Below, in pieces: positions 49,256-57,498 of a stretch of DNA of 64,000 nucleotides. A program made the translations under genes and the position numbers. The first letter of the stretch is position 1, and every line of letters starts with the position of its first letter. The notes beneath the pieces are model-generated. The model was not told where the DNA came from, did not search any database, and saw only the letters and a list, made by a program, of their open reading frames with translations. The DNA is from Actinomadura mexicana (lineage in GTDB: Bacteria; Actinomycetota; Actinomycetes; Streptosporangiales; Streptosporangiaceae): NCBI RefSeq assembly GCF_900188105.1, contig NZ_FZNP01000021.1:1-64000 (forward strand), in the 5' to 3' direction.

Positions 49256-50275
49256 GTGAAGACCGCCGACCCGACGATGGCCCGAGCGATCAACGACCGG
49301 CTGGCCCTCGACCTGCTGCTGGAGCGCGGGCCGCTGACCGCGCCGCAGCTGCGGACGCTGACCGGGCTGTCACGGCCGACGGTGTCCGACCTGATCGAGC
49401 GGCTGCGGGCCGGCGGGCTGATCGAGGCGGCGGGGGAGACCGGCGCCGACCGGCGGGGGCCGAACGCCCGCCTCTACGGGCTGGTCGCGGACCGCGCCCA
49501 CGTGGCCGGGGTCGACCTGCGCCGCGACGCCGTGCACGTCAGCGTCGCCGACATCGCGGGGAACCCGGCGGGGTCGGCGTCCCGGCCGCTGCCCCCGTCC
49601 CCCGACCTCTGCGCCCTCGTCGCCGATGCGGTGACCGAGGCGGCGGGCGGCCGCGCCCTGCACACGGTGGTGCTCGGTACCCCCGGGCTGATCGACCCGC
49701 GCACCGGGCGCGCGACCGACAGCGGCGTCCCCGGCGGCCGGCCCGACCTCGGCACGGCCCTGCGCGACCGGCTGGGCGCGCCGGTGCGGGTGGAGAACGA
49801 GGTCAACCTCGGTGCCATCGCCGAGCACCGGGAGGGCGCGGCGGCGGGCCGCGACGACTTCGCGCTGCTCTGGCTGGACGACGGCGTCGGCGGGGCGCTC
49901 GTCCTGGACGGCCGGCTGCGGCGCGGCGCGTCCGGCGGCGCGGGCGAGGTGGGCCTGCTGAAGGTCGGCGGCACGGACTTCTGCGCCCTGCTCGACGGGG
50001 CGGCCGTCGCGGGCCTCGGCGACGAGGCGGTCGCCGGGCGCATCGCCGAGGCGGTGTTCGTGCTCGTCGCCGTCCTGGACCCCGGGCTCGTCGTGCTCGG
50101 CGGGTCGCTCGGCCGCGCGGGCGGCGACCGGCTCGCGGGCCTGGTCGCCGCGCACCTCGGCCTCCTCAGCCCGGCCGCCACCGAGGTCCGGCCCGGCCGC
50201 GTCGAGGGCGACGCCGTGCTGCGCGGCGCGGTGCTGACCGCCCTCGACCTGGTCCGCGACGACGTCTTCGGCTAG
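49256..50275 (+). CDS. ROK-family transcriptional regulator
   Basis: A 339-residue protein with an N-terminal MarR-like winged helix (TAPQLRTLTGLSRPTVSDLIERLRAGGL, about 27-54) and a C-terminal ROK kinase-like domain (about 75-335) with the ATPase-fold VLGTPGLIDP and VENEVNLGAIAE. The zinc-binding Cys motif typical of sugar-kinase ROKs (CGCxGC) is lacking, so it is a regulator without clear kinase activity. It likely senses a sugar and controls itself and the divergent MFS gene. A GTG start is supported by the -10 spacing. Confidence 0.9.
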   Translation: MKTADPTMARAINDRLALDLLLERGPLTAPQLRTLTGLSRPTVSDLIERLRAGGLIEAAGETGADRRGPNARLYGLVADRAHVAGVDLRRDAVHVSVADIAGNPAGSASRPLPPSPDLCALVADAVTEAAGGRALHTVVLGTPGLIDPRTGRATDSGVPGGRPDLGTALRDRLGAPVRVENEVNLGAIAEHREGAAAGRDDFALLWLDDGVGGALVLDGRLRRGASGGAGEVGLLKVGGTDFCALLDGAAVAGLGDEAVAGRIAEAVFVLVAVLDPGLVVLGGSLGRAGGDRLAGLVAAHLGLLSPAATEVRPGRVEGDAVLRGAVLTALDLVRDDVFG

Positions 50276-50312
50276 CGGCTCCCCGGCGGGGAGCCGCCCG
50301 GCCGCGGGCTCC

Positions 50313-50978
50313 TCACGCCTTCGGCAGGCGCTCGCCCGCCCGGAGCCGGTCCAGGCCGAGCCAGATGAACTCCACGGCCATCTGCTCGGCCCGCTCGCGC
50401 GGCGTGTCGGGATGCTCCAGCCACCACGACACCATCGACAGCATCGACCCGTACATCAGCGGGACGAGCAGCCGCGCCCGCTGCTCGTTCACCGCGAGCG
50501 CCGCCGGCGACAGTGCCGGGTCGGCGCGGCGGCGGCGCAGCAGCAGGTCGGCGAACGCGGTGCCGAGCCGGTCGCGCAGCTCCCGCAGCTCCAGGCCCAC
50601 CTCGGGCTTGTCGAGATGCCGGACCACGAGGGCCCAGGCGTCCGGCTCCTCGGTGGCGTAGTCGAACAGCACCCGGATCATCGCCCGGATGCCGTCCGCC
50701 GAGCCGTGCGCGGCGAGCACGGCCCGGTTCAGCCTGCCGGTGATCTCGGCCACGATCGCCTCGGTGACCTCGGCGAACAGCTCCTCCTTGGAGGTGAAGT
50801 GCTGGTACAGCAGCGCCTTGGACACCTGCGCCCCCGACGCCACGTGCTCCATCTGGGTCAGGTGGTACCCGCGCCGGCCGAACTCCCCCAGCGCCGCCTG
50901 GAGCAGTTGCTCGCGGCGCCGGGCGTGCGGCATGCGCCGCCGCGCGCCCGGCGCCGCCTCCCCCGTGCCGCCGGTCAT
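50313..50978 (-). CDS. TetR-family transcriptional regulator
   Basis: A 221-residue TetR repressor. The DNA-binding domain (about 20-65) contains RREQLLQAALGEFGRRGYH and VASGAQVSKALLYQHFTSKEEL (each quoted across its core); the ligand domain follows. Its ATG overlaps the acyl-CoA dehydrogenase stop as ATGA, so it is the second gene of that operon. Regulators in this context usually bind an acyl-CoA and repress the adjacent fatty-acid genes. The palindrome at 52207-52228 is its likely operator. Confidence 0.93.
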   Translation of the reverse strand: MTGGTGEAAPGARRRMPHARRREQLLQAALGEFGRRGYHLTQMEHVASGAQVSKALLYQHFTSKEELFAEVTEAIVAEITGRLNRAVLAAHGSADGIRAMIRVLFDYATEEPDAWALVVRHLDKPEVGLELRELRDRLGTAFADLLLRRRRADPALSPAALAVNEQRARLLVPLMYGSMLSMVSWWLEHPDTPRERAEQMAVEFIWLGLDRLRAGERLPKA

Positions 50979-52198
50979 GTGCCGAGGTACCTGCCGAGCT
51001 CGGCGCGGGCCACGCTCCGCACGTGGACCTCGTCCGGGCCGTCCGCGAGGCGCAGCGTGCGCAGCCCGGCCCACATCGCGGCGAGCGGGGTGTCGTCGCT
51101 GACGCCGGCGCCGCCGTGCACCTGGATCGCCCGGTCGACCACGTCCAGCGCGACGCGCGGCGCGATCACCTTGATCGCCGCGACCTCGGACCGGGCGGCC
51201 TGCACGCCCTGCTTGTCGATCAGCCAGGCGGTCTTGAGGGTGAGCAGCCGGGCCTGCTCGATCGCCATCCGCGACTCGGCGATCTGCTGGCGCACCACGC
51301 CCTGCCTGGCCAGCGGCCCGCCGAAGGCGACGCGCGACACCGCGCGCTCGCACATCAGCTCCAGCGCCCGCTCGGCCATCCCGATCGCGCGCATGCAGTG
51401 GTGGATGCGGCCGGGACCGAGGCGGGCCTGCGCGATGGCGAAGCCGCCGCCCTCCTCGCCGACCAGGTTCTCCACCGGGACGCGGACGTCGGTGAAGGTG
51501 ATCTCGCAGTGGCCGTGCTGGTCCTGGTAGCCGAACACGGGCAGCGGCCGGACGACCTCCACCCCCGGGGCGTCGAGCGGCACGAGCACCATCGACTGCT
51601 GCCGGTACGGGTGTCCCTCGGGGTCCGTCTTGCCCATCACGATCATGATCTTGCAGCGCGGGTCGGCGGAGCCGCTGATCCACCACTTGCGGCCGTTGAC
51701 GACGTAGTGGTCGCCGTCCCGCTCGATGCGGGTGGCGATGTTGGTGGCGTCCGAGCTCGCCACGTCGGGCTCGGTCATGGCGAACGCGCTGCGGATCTCG
51801 CCGTTCAGCAGCGGCGTGAGCCAGCGCTCCTTCTGCTCGGGCGTCCCGAACAGGTGCAGGACCTCCATGTTGCCGGTGTCGGGCGCCGCGCAGTTGGTGG
51901 CCTCGGGCGCCAGGCCGGGGGAGCGGCCCGTCACCTCGGCGAGGGACGCGTAGTCGGTGACCGAGAGGCCGTGTGCGGGATCCTCGCAGTCGGGAAGGAA
52001 CAGGTTCCAGAGGCCGCGTTCGCGGGCCTCCACCTTGAGTTCCTCGACGACCTGGGGGACGTGGTGCTCGCGGCCCGCCGCGCGCAGCTCGGCCCGCTGG
52101 GCCGCGTAGACCGGCTCGGCCGGGTAGACGTGGGCGTCCATGAAGTCCTGGAGGCGGCCGAGGTGGTCCCGGGCCCGCTCGCTCAAACCGAAGTCCAT
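50975..52198 (-). CDS. acyl-CoA dehydrogenase (ACAD10/11-like)
   Basis: A 407-residue flavoprotein that oxidises an acyl-CoA to the enoyl-CoA. It has the acyl-CoA dehydrogenase segments SAFAMTEPDVASSDATNI (FAD/substrate loop), WWISGSADPRCKIMIV, and the C-terminal AIQVHGGAGVSDDTPLA and LRLADGPDEVH. The last two match the ACAD10/11-type group that acts on unusual or 4-hydroxy acids. A -10-like TACTCT 6 bases before the ATG suggests a leaderless mRNA overlapped by the TetR palindrome. It is divergent from an SDR gene. Confidence 0.94.
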   Translation of the reverse strand: MDFGLSERARDHLGRLQDFMDAHVYPAEPVYAAQRAELRAAGREHHVPQVVEELKVEARERGLWNLFLPDCEDPAHGLSVTDYASLAEVTGRSPGLAPEATNCAAPDTGNMEVLHLFGTPEQKERWLTPLLNGEIRSAFAMTEPDVASSDATNIATRIERDGDHYVVNGRKWWISGSADPRCKIMIVMGKTDPEGHPYRQQSMVLVPLDAPGVEVVRPLPVFGYQDQHGHCEITFTDVRVPVENLVGEEGGGFAIAQARLGPGRIHHCMRAIGMAERALELMCERAVSRVAFGGPLARQGVVRQQIAESRMAIEQARLLTLKTAWLIDKQGVQAARSEVAAIKVIAPRVALDVVDRAIQVHGGAGVSDDTPLAAMWAGLRTLRLADGPDEVHVRSVARAELGRYLGT

Positions 52199-52206
52199 TC
52201 CGCTAG

Positions 52207-52228
52207 AGTAACTGACGAGTCAGTTACT
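52207..52228. promoter_or_regulatory. TetR-type operator
   Basis: AGTAACTGAC-GA-GTCAGTTACT is a perfect palindrome with 10-bp arms. It lies in the 45-base gap between the divergent acyl-CoA dehydrogenase and SDR genes and overlaps the dehydrogenase -10 hexamer (52205-52210). The TGAC/GTCA core resembles operators of actinobacterial fatty-acid TetR repressors. Confidence 0.8.
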
Positions 52229-52243
52229 TCGGGAGGAGTCCCC

Positions 52244-52990
52244 ATGGCACCCTTCGACGGCACCGGCAAGGTCGCGCTGATCACGGGCGGAGGCAACGGC
52301 ATCGGGGCCGCGGTGGCGCGCCGCCTGGCCCGCGAGGGCGCGCGCGTCGTGCTCGCCGACGTCGACGTGGCGGCAGGGGACGCGCTCGCGAAGGAGCTGG
52401 ACGGCGCGTTCGTCCGCTGCGACGTGCGCGACCCCGCCGACAGCGCGGCCGCCGTCGCGGCCGCCGTCGACCGCTTCGGCGGCCTGGACGTGGCGTTCCT
52501 CAACGCCGGGGTGGCGGGGGGCGGCGGCGTCGGCGACGACTTCGACCTCGCCGCGTACCGGCGGGCCATGGGGATCAACCTCGACGGCGTCGTGTTCGGC
52601 GCGCACGCCGCGCTGCCCGCGCTGCGCGCCCGGGGCGGCGGCGACATCGTCGCCACCGCGAGCATGGCCGCGCTCACCGCGACGCCGTTCGACCCGGTCT
52701 ACGGCGCCAACAAGGCGGCCGTGGTCGGGCTCGTCCGCGCCCTCGGCCCCACGCTCGCCGAGGAGGGCGTCCGCGTGAACGCGCTGTGCCCGTCCTTCGC
52801 CGACACCGACATCCTGACCCCGATGAAGGGGCACCTCCAGGAGACCGGTTTCCCGATCCTGGAGGTGGGGGACGTCGTCGAGGCGTTCATGCGGATCCTG
52901 GACGCCGACGGCGCCGGCGAGGCCTGGTACGTGGTGCCGGGCCGCCCGTCCGAGCCGTTCCGCTTCCGCGGCGTCCCCGGGCCCCGCTGA
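52244..52990 (+). CDS. short-chain dehydrogenase/reductase
   Basis: A 248-residue classical SDR with TGGGNGIG (NAD(P) motif), NAG in LNAGVAGG, catalytic Ser in VATASMAAL, and YGANK (YxxxK). It would oxidise or reduce a hydroxy/keto group, perhaps a beta-hydroxyacyl intermediate of the divergent acyl-CoA dehydrogenase. GGAGGAG 6 bases before ATG 52244. The shared TetR palindrome upstream suggests co-regulation with the dehydrogenase. Confidence 0.93.
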   Translation: MAPFDGTGKVALITGGGNGIGAAVARRLAREGARVVLADVDVAAGDALAKELDGAFVRCDVRDPADSAAAVAAAVDRFGGLDVAFLNAGVAGGGGVGDDFDLAAYRRAMGINLDGVVFGAHAALPALRARGGGDIVATASMAALTATPFDPVYGANKAAVVGLVRALGPTLAEEGVRVNALCPSFADTDILTPMKGHLQETGFPILEVGDVVEAFMRILDADGAGEAWYVVPGRPSEPFRFRGVPGPR

Positions 52991-53016
52991 GCATCCGAGA
53001 GCTTCTGAGGAGAGTC

Positions 53017-53973
53017 ATGCGCGCGATACAGATCACCGAGTTCGGCGGGCCCGAGGTCCTGACCGTCGCCGAGCTTCCCGAGCCGGCCGCCGGGCCGGGG
53101 CACCTGCTCATCGACGTCTCGCGGGCCGGCGTCAACTACGCCGACACCCACCAGGCCGAGAACAGCTACCTCTCGGAGTCGACTCTGCCGATGGTGCCGG
53201 GCGGCGAGGTCGTGGGCACCACGCCGGACGGACGCCGCGTCGTCGCGCTCGTCGGCACCGGCGGCTACGCGGAGAAGGCCGTCGCGCCCGAGGCGCTGGC
53301 CTGGGACGTCCCGGACGTGATCGACGACGTCACCGCCCTCGGCATGATCGTCCAGGGGGCGTCGGCGTGGGTGCTGCTGCGCCGCAGCGTCCACCTGGAG
53401 CCCGGCGAGTCCGTCGTCGTGCACGCCGCCGCGGGCGGGGTGGGGACGATCGCCGTGCAGCTCGCCAAGGCCTGGGGCGCCGGCCGGGTCATCGCCACCG
53501 CCTCGTCGGAGCACAAGCGCCGGCTCGCCCTCGACCTCGGGGCCGACGTCGCGATCGACGCGGGCGTGCCCGACCTCACCCGGGCGCTGATCGACGCCAA
53601 CGAGGGCAGGCGCGTCGACACCGTGCTGGAGATGACCGGTGGCACGGTGACGGACCAGAGCCTGCGCGCCCTGGCCCCGTTCGGCCGCCTCGCCTTCTAC
53701 GGCATGGCGTCGCGCACGGAGCCCTCGCCCGTCCGGCCCGCCACCCTGATGTCGCACTCCACCGCGATCTCCGGCATGTGGCTGGCGCACGTCTTCCAGC
53801 TCCCCGGCAACGTGATGCGCCAGGCGCTGGACGAGCTCTTCGCCCTCGCCGCGAACGGCGGGATCCGCGTCGTCGCGGGCGGCGAGTACGGGCTCACCGA
53901 GGCGGGGCGGGCCCACGAGGACCTGCGCGCCCGCCGGACCACCGGCAAGCTCGTCCTCGATCCCTCGCGCTGA
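53017..53973 (+). CDS. NADPH:quinone oxidoreductase-like MDR protein
   Basis: A 318-residue medium-chain reductase of the zinc-free quinone reductase group. The N-terminal GroES-like half has AGVNYADTHQ; the Rossmann half has HAAAGGVGTIAVQLAK (NADPH motif) and ALAPFGRLAFYG. It lacks the catalytic and structural zinc Cys/His sets. Likely reduces quinones or enoyl/enone compounds with NADPH. It follows the SDR by 26 bases with GAGGAGAG as ribosome binding site, so it is probably the second gene of that operon. Confidence 0.93.
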   Translation: MRAIQITEFGGPEVLTVAELPEPAAGPGHLLIDVSRAGVNYADTHQAENSYLSESTLPMVPGGEVVGTTPDGRRVVALVGTGGYAEKAVAPEALAWDVPDVIDDVTALGMIVQGASAWVLLRRSVHLEPGESVVVHAAAGGVGTIAVQLAKAWGAGRVIATASSEHKRRLALDLGADVAIDAGVPDLTRALIDANEGRRVDTVLEMTGGTVTDQSLRALAPFGRLAFYGMASRTEPSPVRPATLMSHSTAISGMWLAHVFQLPGNVMRQALDELFALAANGGIRVVAGGEYGLTEAGRAHEDLRARRTTGKLVLDPSR

Positions 53974-53987
53974 GCCGCGGCCGGCCG

Positions 53988-54662
53988 CTAGCCGACGAGC
54001 CCGTTCTCGTAGGCGTAGACGACGGCCTGGGTGCGGTCGCGCAGCCCGAGCTTGGTCAGCACGTGCCCGACGTGCGTCTTGACCGTCTGCTCGGCCAGCA
54101 CCAGCTCGGCGGCGATCTCGGCGTTGGACAGGCCGCGCGCCATGAGCCGCAGCACGTCCAGCTCGCGCGGCGTCAGGCCCGCGGTCGCCTTCGGGCTCGG
54201 CCGCTGGTGCCGGCGCCGGCGCGCGAAGTCGCCGATCAGCCGGCGGGTGATGGACGGGGCGAGCAGCGCGTCGCCCGCCGCCACGACCCGCACGCCGTTC
54301 ACGAGGTCGGCCGCCGAGGCGTCCTTGAGCAGGAAGCCGCTGGCCCCCGCGCCGAGCGCCTCGTAGACGTACTCGTCCAGGTCGAAGGTCGTGAGCATGA
54401 GCACCTTGGGCCGCGCGTCGGTCGGGTCGCCGTTCGGATCGGGGTCTCCGGCCAGCTCGGCGGTGGCGGCCAGGCCGTCCATCTCCGGCATCCGGATGTC
54501 CATCACGACCACGTCCGGGTCGAGCCGGCGGGCCATCTCCACGGCCTCGCGGCCGTTTCCCGCCTGCCCGATCACCTCGATCCCCGGATCGGAGGACAGC
54601 AGCGCCGCGAGCCCGTCGCGGATCATCGCCTGGTCATCGGCGATCAGCACCCGAATTGTCAC
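53988..54662 (-). CDS. NarL/LuxR-type response regulator
   Basis: A 224-residue response regulator. The receiver domain (1-about 120) has the acidic pair in IADDQ, the phospho-acceptor Asp in VVVMDIRMPEMDG, and the conserved Lys in FLLKDAS. The LuxR helix-turn-helix (about 160-220) is LTPRELDVLRLMARGLSNAEIA followed by VKTHVGHVLTKL (each within limits of the core helices). It is encoded 39 bases after the cognate kinase on the same strand. A GTG start. Its target genes are unknown. Confidence 0.94.
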   Translation of the reverse strand: MTIRVLIADDQAMIRDGLAALLSSDPGIEVIGQAGNGREAVEMARRLDPDVVVMDIRMPEMDGLAATAELAGDPDPNGDPTDARPKVLMLTTFDLDEYVYEALGAGASGFLLKDASAADLVNGVRVVAAGDALLAPSITRRLIGDFARRRRHQRPSPKATAGLTPRELDVLRLMARGLSNAEIAAELVLAEQTVKTHVGHVLTKLGLRDRTQAVVYAYENGLVG

Positions 54663-54701
54663 GGCACAAGCCTACGGGCCAGGTGATCGGCTCGCCCCGA
54701 A

Positions 54702-55955
54702 CTAGTCCGGATCGCCGTAGGGCAGTTCGGCGACGACCAGCCAGCCGGCGCCCTCGCGCGGACCGGCGTCGAGGCTGCCGTCGAGCATCGCGACGCGCTC
54801 GCGCATGCCGACCAGGCCGTGGCCGCCGCCGTGCGACTCCTCGGGGGTGCTGCGGGCGCCGTCGTCGGTGACCGACACCGTCAGCGTCTCGGCGCCGTAC
54901 CGCACCTCGACGTGCACCCGAGAGCCCGGCGCGTACCGGGCGGCGTTGCTCAGCGACTCCTGCACGATCCGGTACGCCGACAGGTCGACCCCGGCGTGCA
55001 GGGGGCGCGGCATCCCGACGACGGCGCTCGCCACCGCCAGCCCCGAGCGGCGAGCCGCGCCGACCAGGTCGTCCAGCCGTTCCAGACCGGGTTGCGGGGC
55101 GCGCTCGGCGCCCTCGTCGTCGGCGCGCAGCAGCCCGACGACCCGGCGCGTCTCGGTGAGGGCCTCGCGGGCCGCGTCCCGGACGACCTCGAACGTCTGC
55201 CGCGCCGCGTCCGGGAGCTCGGGGATCTTGTAGGGGGCGGCCTCCGCCTGCATCGCGATCACCGACATGTGGTGGGCGACGACATCGTGCAGCTCGCGGG
55301 CGATGCGGGCCCGCTCCTCCAGCACCGCCTGCCGGGCGAGGTCGCGCCGGTGCTGCTCCTCGCGCCGGCCCAGCTCCTCCATGGCCGAGTGCCGCCCGCC
55401 GACCGCGTCGCCGAAGGTGAGCGTGATCGCCGCGATCGCGGCGAGGATCATCCCGAACCAGCCGGGCATGCCGAACAGCACGGCCGGCACCAGCACGCCG
55501 ACGATGGTCACCGCGCCGACGCCGACGGTGGTCTGCCGGGCGGCGCCGACGCCGACGAAGAACAGGACGACGACCAGGGCGAGGATCGCCGTCACCGGCC
55601 ACGGCATGAAGCCCTCGCCGTGCCGCACGAAGACGGTCAGCAGCAGGCCTGCCGCCGCGACCCGCCAGGCGGCCAGCGGCCAGCGGGCCGCGAACAGCAG
55701 CGGCATCGCCTGCAGCGCGCCGAGAGGCCAGGCCAGTTGGGCGTTGACCCGGTACTGCGTGATGGAGATGGCGATGGCCCCGGCGGTGAAGCCGAGGGCC
55801 AGCATCGTCAGGACGAACAGGATGGGGATGCGCAGCGCGGGGTGGGCGGGCAGCAGGGTGACGGCCGGCTCGTCACGGCCCGGCACGAGGGCGGCGCGGA
55901 CGCCGGCGGCCAGCCGGGTGCGGCCCGGGGGCGCGGGGCGGTCTGGATCGTTCAT
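54702..55955 (-). CDS. DesK-type sensor histidine kinase
   Basis: A 417-residue membrane kinase. An N-terminal region of about 200 residues has about five to six transmembrane helices with short loops, and a small acidic/Pro-rich N-terminus. The HisKA_3 phosphoacceptor is RIARELHDVVAHHMS (His near residue 230), and the ATPase domain has the N-box SLSNAARYA, VTDDGA, and GHGLVGMRERV. It would sense a membrane-related or internal signal and phosphorylate the adjacent regulator. A TAGGCT -10-like hexamer (55965-55970, minus) lies 9 bases before the ATG. Confidence 0.94.
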   Translation of the reverse strand: MNDPDRPAPPGRTRLAAGVRAALVPGRDEPAVTLLPAHPALRIPILFVLTMLALGFTAGAIAISITQYRVNAQLAWPLGALQAMPLLFAARWPLAAWRVAAAGLLLTVFVRHGEGFMPWPVTAILALVVVLFFVGVGAARQTTVGVGAVTIVGVLVPAVLFGMPGWFGMILAAIAAITLTFGDAVGGRHSAMEELGRREEQHRRDLARQAVLEERARIARELHDVVAHHMSVIAMQAEAAPYKIPELPDAARQTFEVVRDAAREALTETRRVVGLLRADDEGAERAPQPGLERLDDLVGAARRSGLAVASAVVGMPRPLHAGVDLSAYRIVQESLSNAARYAPGSRVHVEVRYGAETLTVSVTDDGARSTPEESHGGGHGLVGMRERVAMLDGSLDAGPREGAGWLVVAELPYGDPD

Positions 55956-56086
55956 TTGGCTGCGAGCCTAGAACGCCCGGCGCCCCGGCGGCCTGACCCC
56001 GGGGAGGGAGATCCGATCCAGCCCCTGGGTATCAGCCCTGGCAGCGCCCTCCCCGGGCGCGGAGGGGCAGTAAACGGCATTTCCGA

Positions 56087-56115
56087 TTGACTTTATAGGG
56101 AAGCTGCGCCACGCT
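56087..56115 (+). promoter_or_regulatory. promoter of the cysteine dioxygenase leader
   Basis: TTGACT (56087-56092), 17 bases, CACGCT (56110-56115), then 7 bases to the GTG of the leader ORF. The geometry implies a leaderless transcript whose first codon is that of the leader peptide. Confidence 0.6.
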
Positions 56116-56122
56116 GGTTCCC

Positions 56123-56209
56123 GTGCCGATCTCCGGACTTCGCTACGAGCGCCTGCACGTCGACCTTCGCCGCCAGGCCAGCGCGCTGTGTCGCCGCCCG
56201 TCCCGCTGA
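56123..56209 (+). CDS. putative Cys leader peptide
   Basis: A 28-codon ORF beginning with GTG at the predicted transcription start. The peptide reads LRYERLHVDLRRQASALC, with an Arg/Pro-rich end, and Cys23 is six codons before the stop. The LHVDL-x(n)-SALC pattern is that of the small actinobacterial leader peptides found upstream of sulfur and cysteine genes, where ribosome behaviour at the Cys codon controls the next gene. It lies 42 bases before cysteine dioxygenase. Function by family and context; not proven here. Confidence 0.75.
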   Translation: MPISGLRYERLHVDLRRQASALCRRPSR

Positions 56210-56251
56210 GCGCGACGAGGAATGGCAGCACACCGCTAGGAGAGCGACCGC

Positions 56252-56755
56252 ATGACCGTCACCACGACCGGCCTCACCGTGCCCGCGCCCGAAGGCGCCC
56301 CCTTCACGCCCCGGCGCCTCGCCGAGCGGGCGCGCGGCCTCGCCACCGACCCGGGGGAGTGGCTGCTCCGGGTCCGGCTCGACCCGCGTGGACGCTGGTA
56401 CGAGCGCGTCCACCAGGACGCCGACCACGAGATATGGCTGATCAGCTGGCTGCCCGGCCAGTCCACCGGCCTCCACGACCACGGCGACTCCGCGGGCGCG
56501 TTCGCGGTCGCCCTCGGGGCCCTGGAGGAGCAGCGCGTCACCGCCGCGCGCCGGGTCGGGACCGCGCACGGCATCGGCGCCGGGCAGGCCCGCTCCTTCG
56601 GACCCGGCTACGTCCACGACGTGCGCAACACCTCGGACGCGCCCGCCGTGAGCGTCCACGTCTACTCGCCGCCGCTCAGCGCGATGCGCCGGTACGACGT
56701 GGACGCGGGCGGCGGCCTGGTCCGGCTCGCCGACGAGTCCGCCGCCGACTGGTGA
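56252..56755 (+). CDS. cysteine dioxygenase family protein
   Basis: A 167-residue cupin that would oxidise cysteine to cysteine sulfinate with a mononuclear Fe(II). The three His ligands are His75 and His77 (GLHDHGDS) and the His in GYVHDVRN near residue 129. The Arg/Tyr residues that hold the cysteine carboxylate are plausible in the N-terminal RWYERVHQ segment. GGAGAG lies 6-9 bases before ATG 56252. The Cys-containing leader peptide upstream supports cysteine as the regulatory signal. Confidence 0.92.
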   Translation: MTVTTTGLTVPAPEGAPFTPRRLAERARGLATDPGEWLLRVRLDPRGRWYERVHQDADHEIWLISWLPGQSTGLHDHGDSAGAFAVALGALEEQRVTAARRVGTAHGIGAGQARSFGPGYVHDVRNTSDAPAVSVHVYSPPLSAMRRYDVDAGGGLVRLADESAADW

Positions 56756-56781
56756 GGCACGGCCGCCCGGGTGCGCCGATC

Positions 56782-56810
56782 TTGCGGTGATCGCCGGGGC
56801 GGCGGACACT
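56782..56810 (+). promoter_or_regulatory. leaderless promoter of the methyltransferase gene
   Basis: TTGCGG (56782-56787), 17 bases, GACACT (56805-56810), then 6 bases to the ATG at 56817. Confidence 0.5.
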
Positions 56811-56816
56811 GCGGGA

Positions 56817-57449
56817 ATGACCGACCTGAGCCATCCGATCTTCGCCCGCCTCTATCCGCGGCTGGACGCCGGCTGCGCCAAGGCGGGCGGCGACGCGTGC
56901 CGCGCGGAGCTGCTGGCCGGAGCGTCCGGCCGCGTGGTGGAGGTGGGCGCCGGATACGGGGCCAACTTCCGCCACTACCCGTCCGAGGTCACCGAGGTCG
57001 TCGCCGTCGAACCCGAGCCGCGGCTGCGCGCGAAGGCCGAACACGCCGCGGGACGCGCGCCGGTCCCGATCACGGTGCGCCCCGGGCTCGCCGAGGACCT
57101 CGACCTCGACGACGCGTCGTTCGACGTGGCGGTGGCCTCGCTCGTCCTGTGCTCGGTCCGCGACCCCGTCCGGGCGCTGGCCGAGCTGCGGCGCGTGCTC
57201 AAGCCGGGCGGCGAGCTGCGCTACTACGAGCACGTGCGGGGCGGCACCCCCGGCAAGGTGCGGTTCCAGCGCTACGCCGACGTGCTGTGGCCGTTCTTCG
57301 CCGCCGGCTGCCACCTCACCCGCCCGACGAGCGAGTGGATCGCCGGCAGCGGGTTCACCGTGCGGGGCGAGCGGCGGTTCGAGTTCCCCGAGCCGAGCCG
57401 GGCCAACCCGGCCTCGCCGCACGTGCTCGGGATCGCCGTCCGCGACTGA
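56817..57449 (+). CDS. class I SAM-dependent methyltransferase
   Basis: A 210-residue Rossmann methyltransferase (UbiE/Methyltransf_11 type). Motif I is VVEVGAGYGANF (SAM-binding Gly loop), motif II acidic VVAVEPEPRLR, motif post-I LAEDLDLDDASFDVAVASLVL (read in parts), and LKPGGELRYYEHV as motif III region. The C-terminal third resembles small-molecule or thiol methyltransferases. Start ATG 56817 is preferred by promoter spacing over GTG/ATG further upstream. Substrate unknown. Confidence 0.9.
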   Translation: MTDLSHPIFARLYPRLDAGCAKAGGDACRAELLAGASGRVVEVGAGYGANFRHYPSEVTEVVAVEPEPRLRAKAEHAAGRAPVPITVRPGLAEDLDLDDASFDVAVASLVLCSVRDPVRALAELRRVLKPGGELRYYEHVRGGTPGKVRFQRYADVLWPFFAAGCHLTRPTSEWIAGSGFTVRGERRFEFPEPSRANPASPHVLGIAVRD

Positions 57450-57498
57450 CAGAGATGGCGCCCGCATAAGGTCCGGCTCCCGGGGAAGATCGGGCTCC

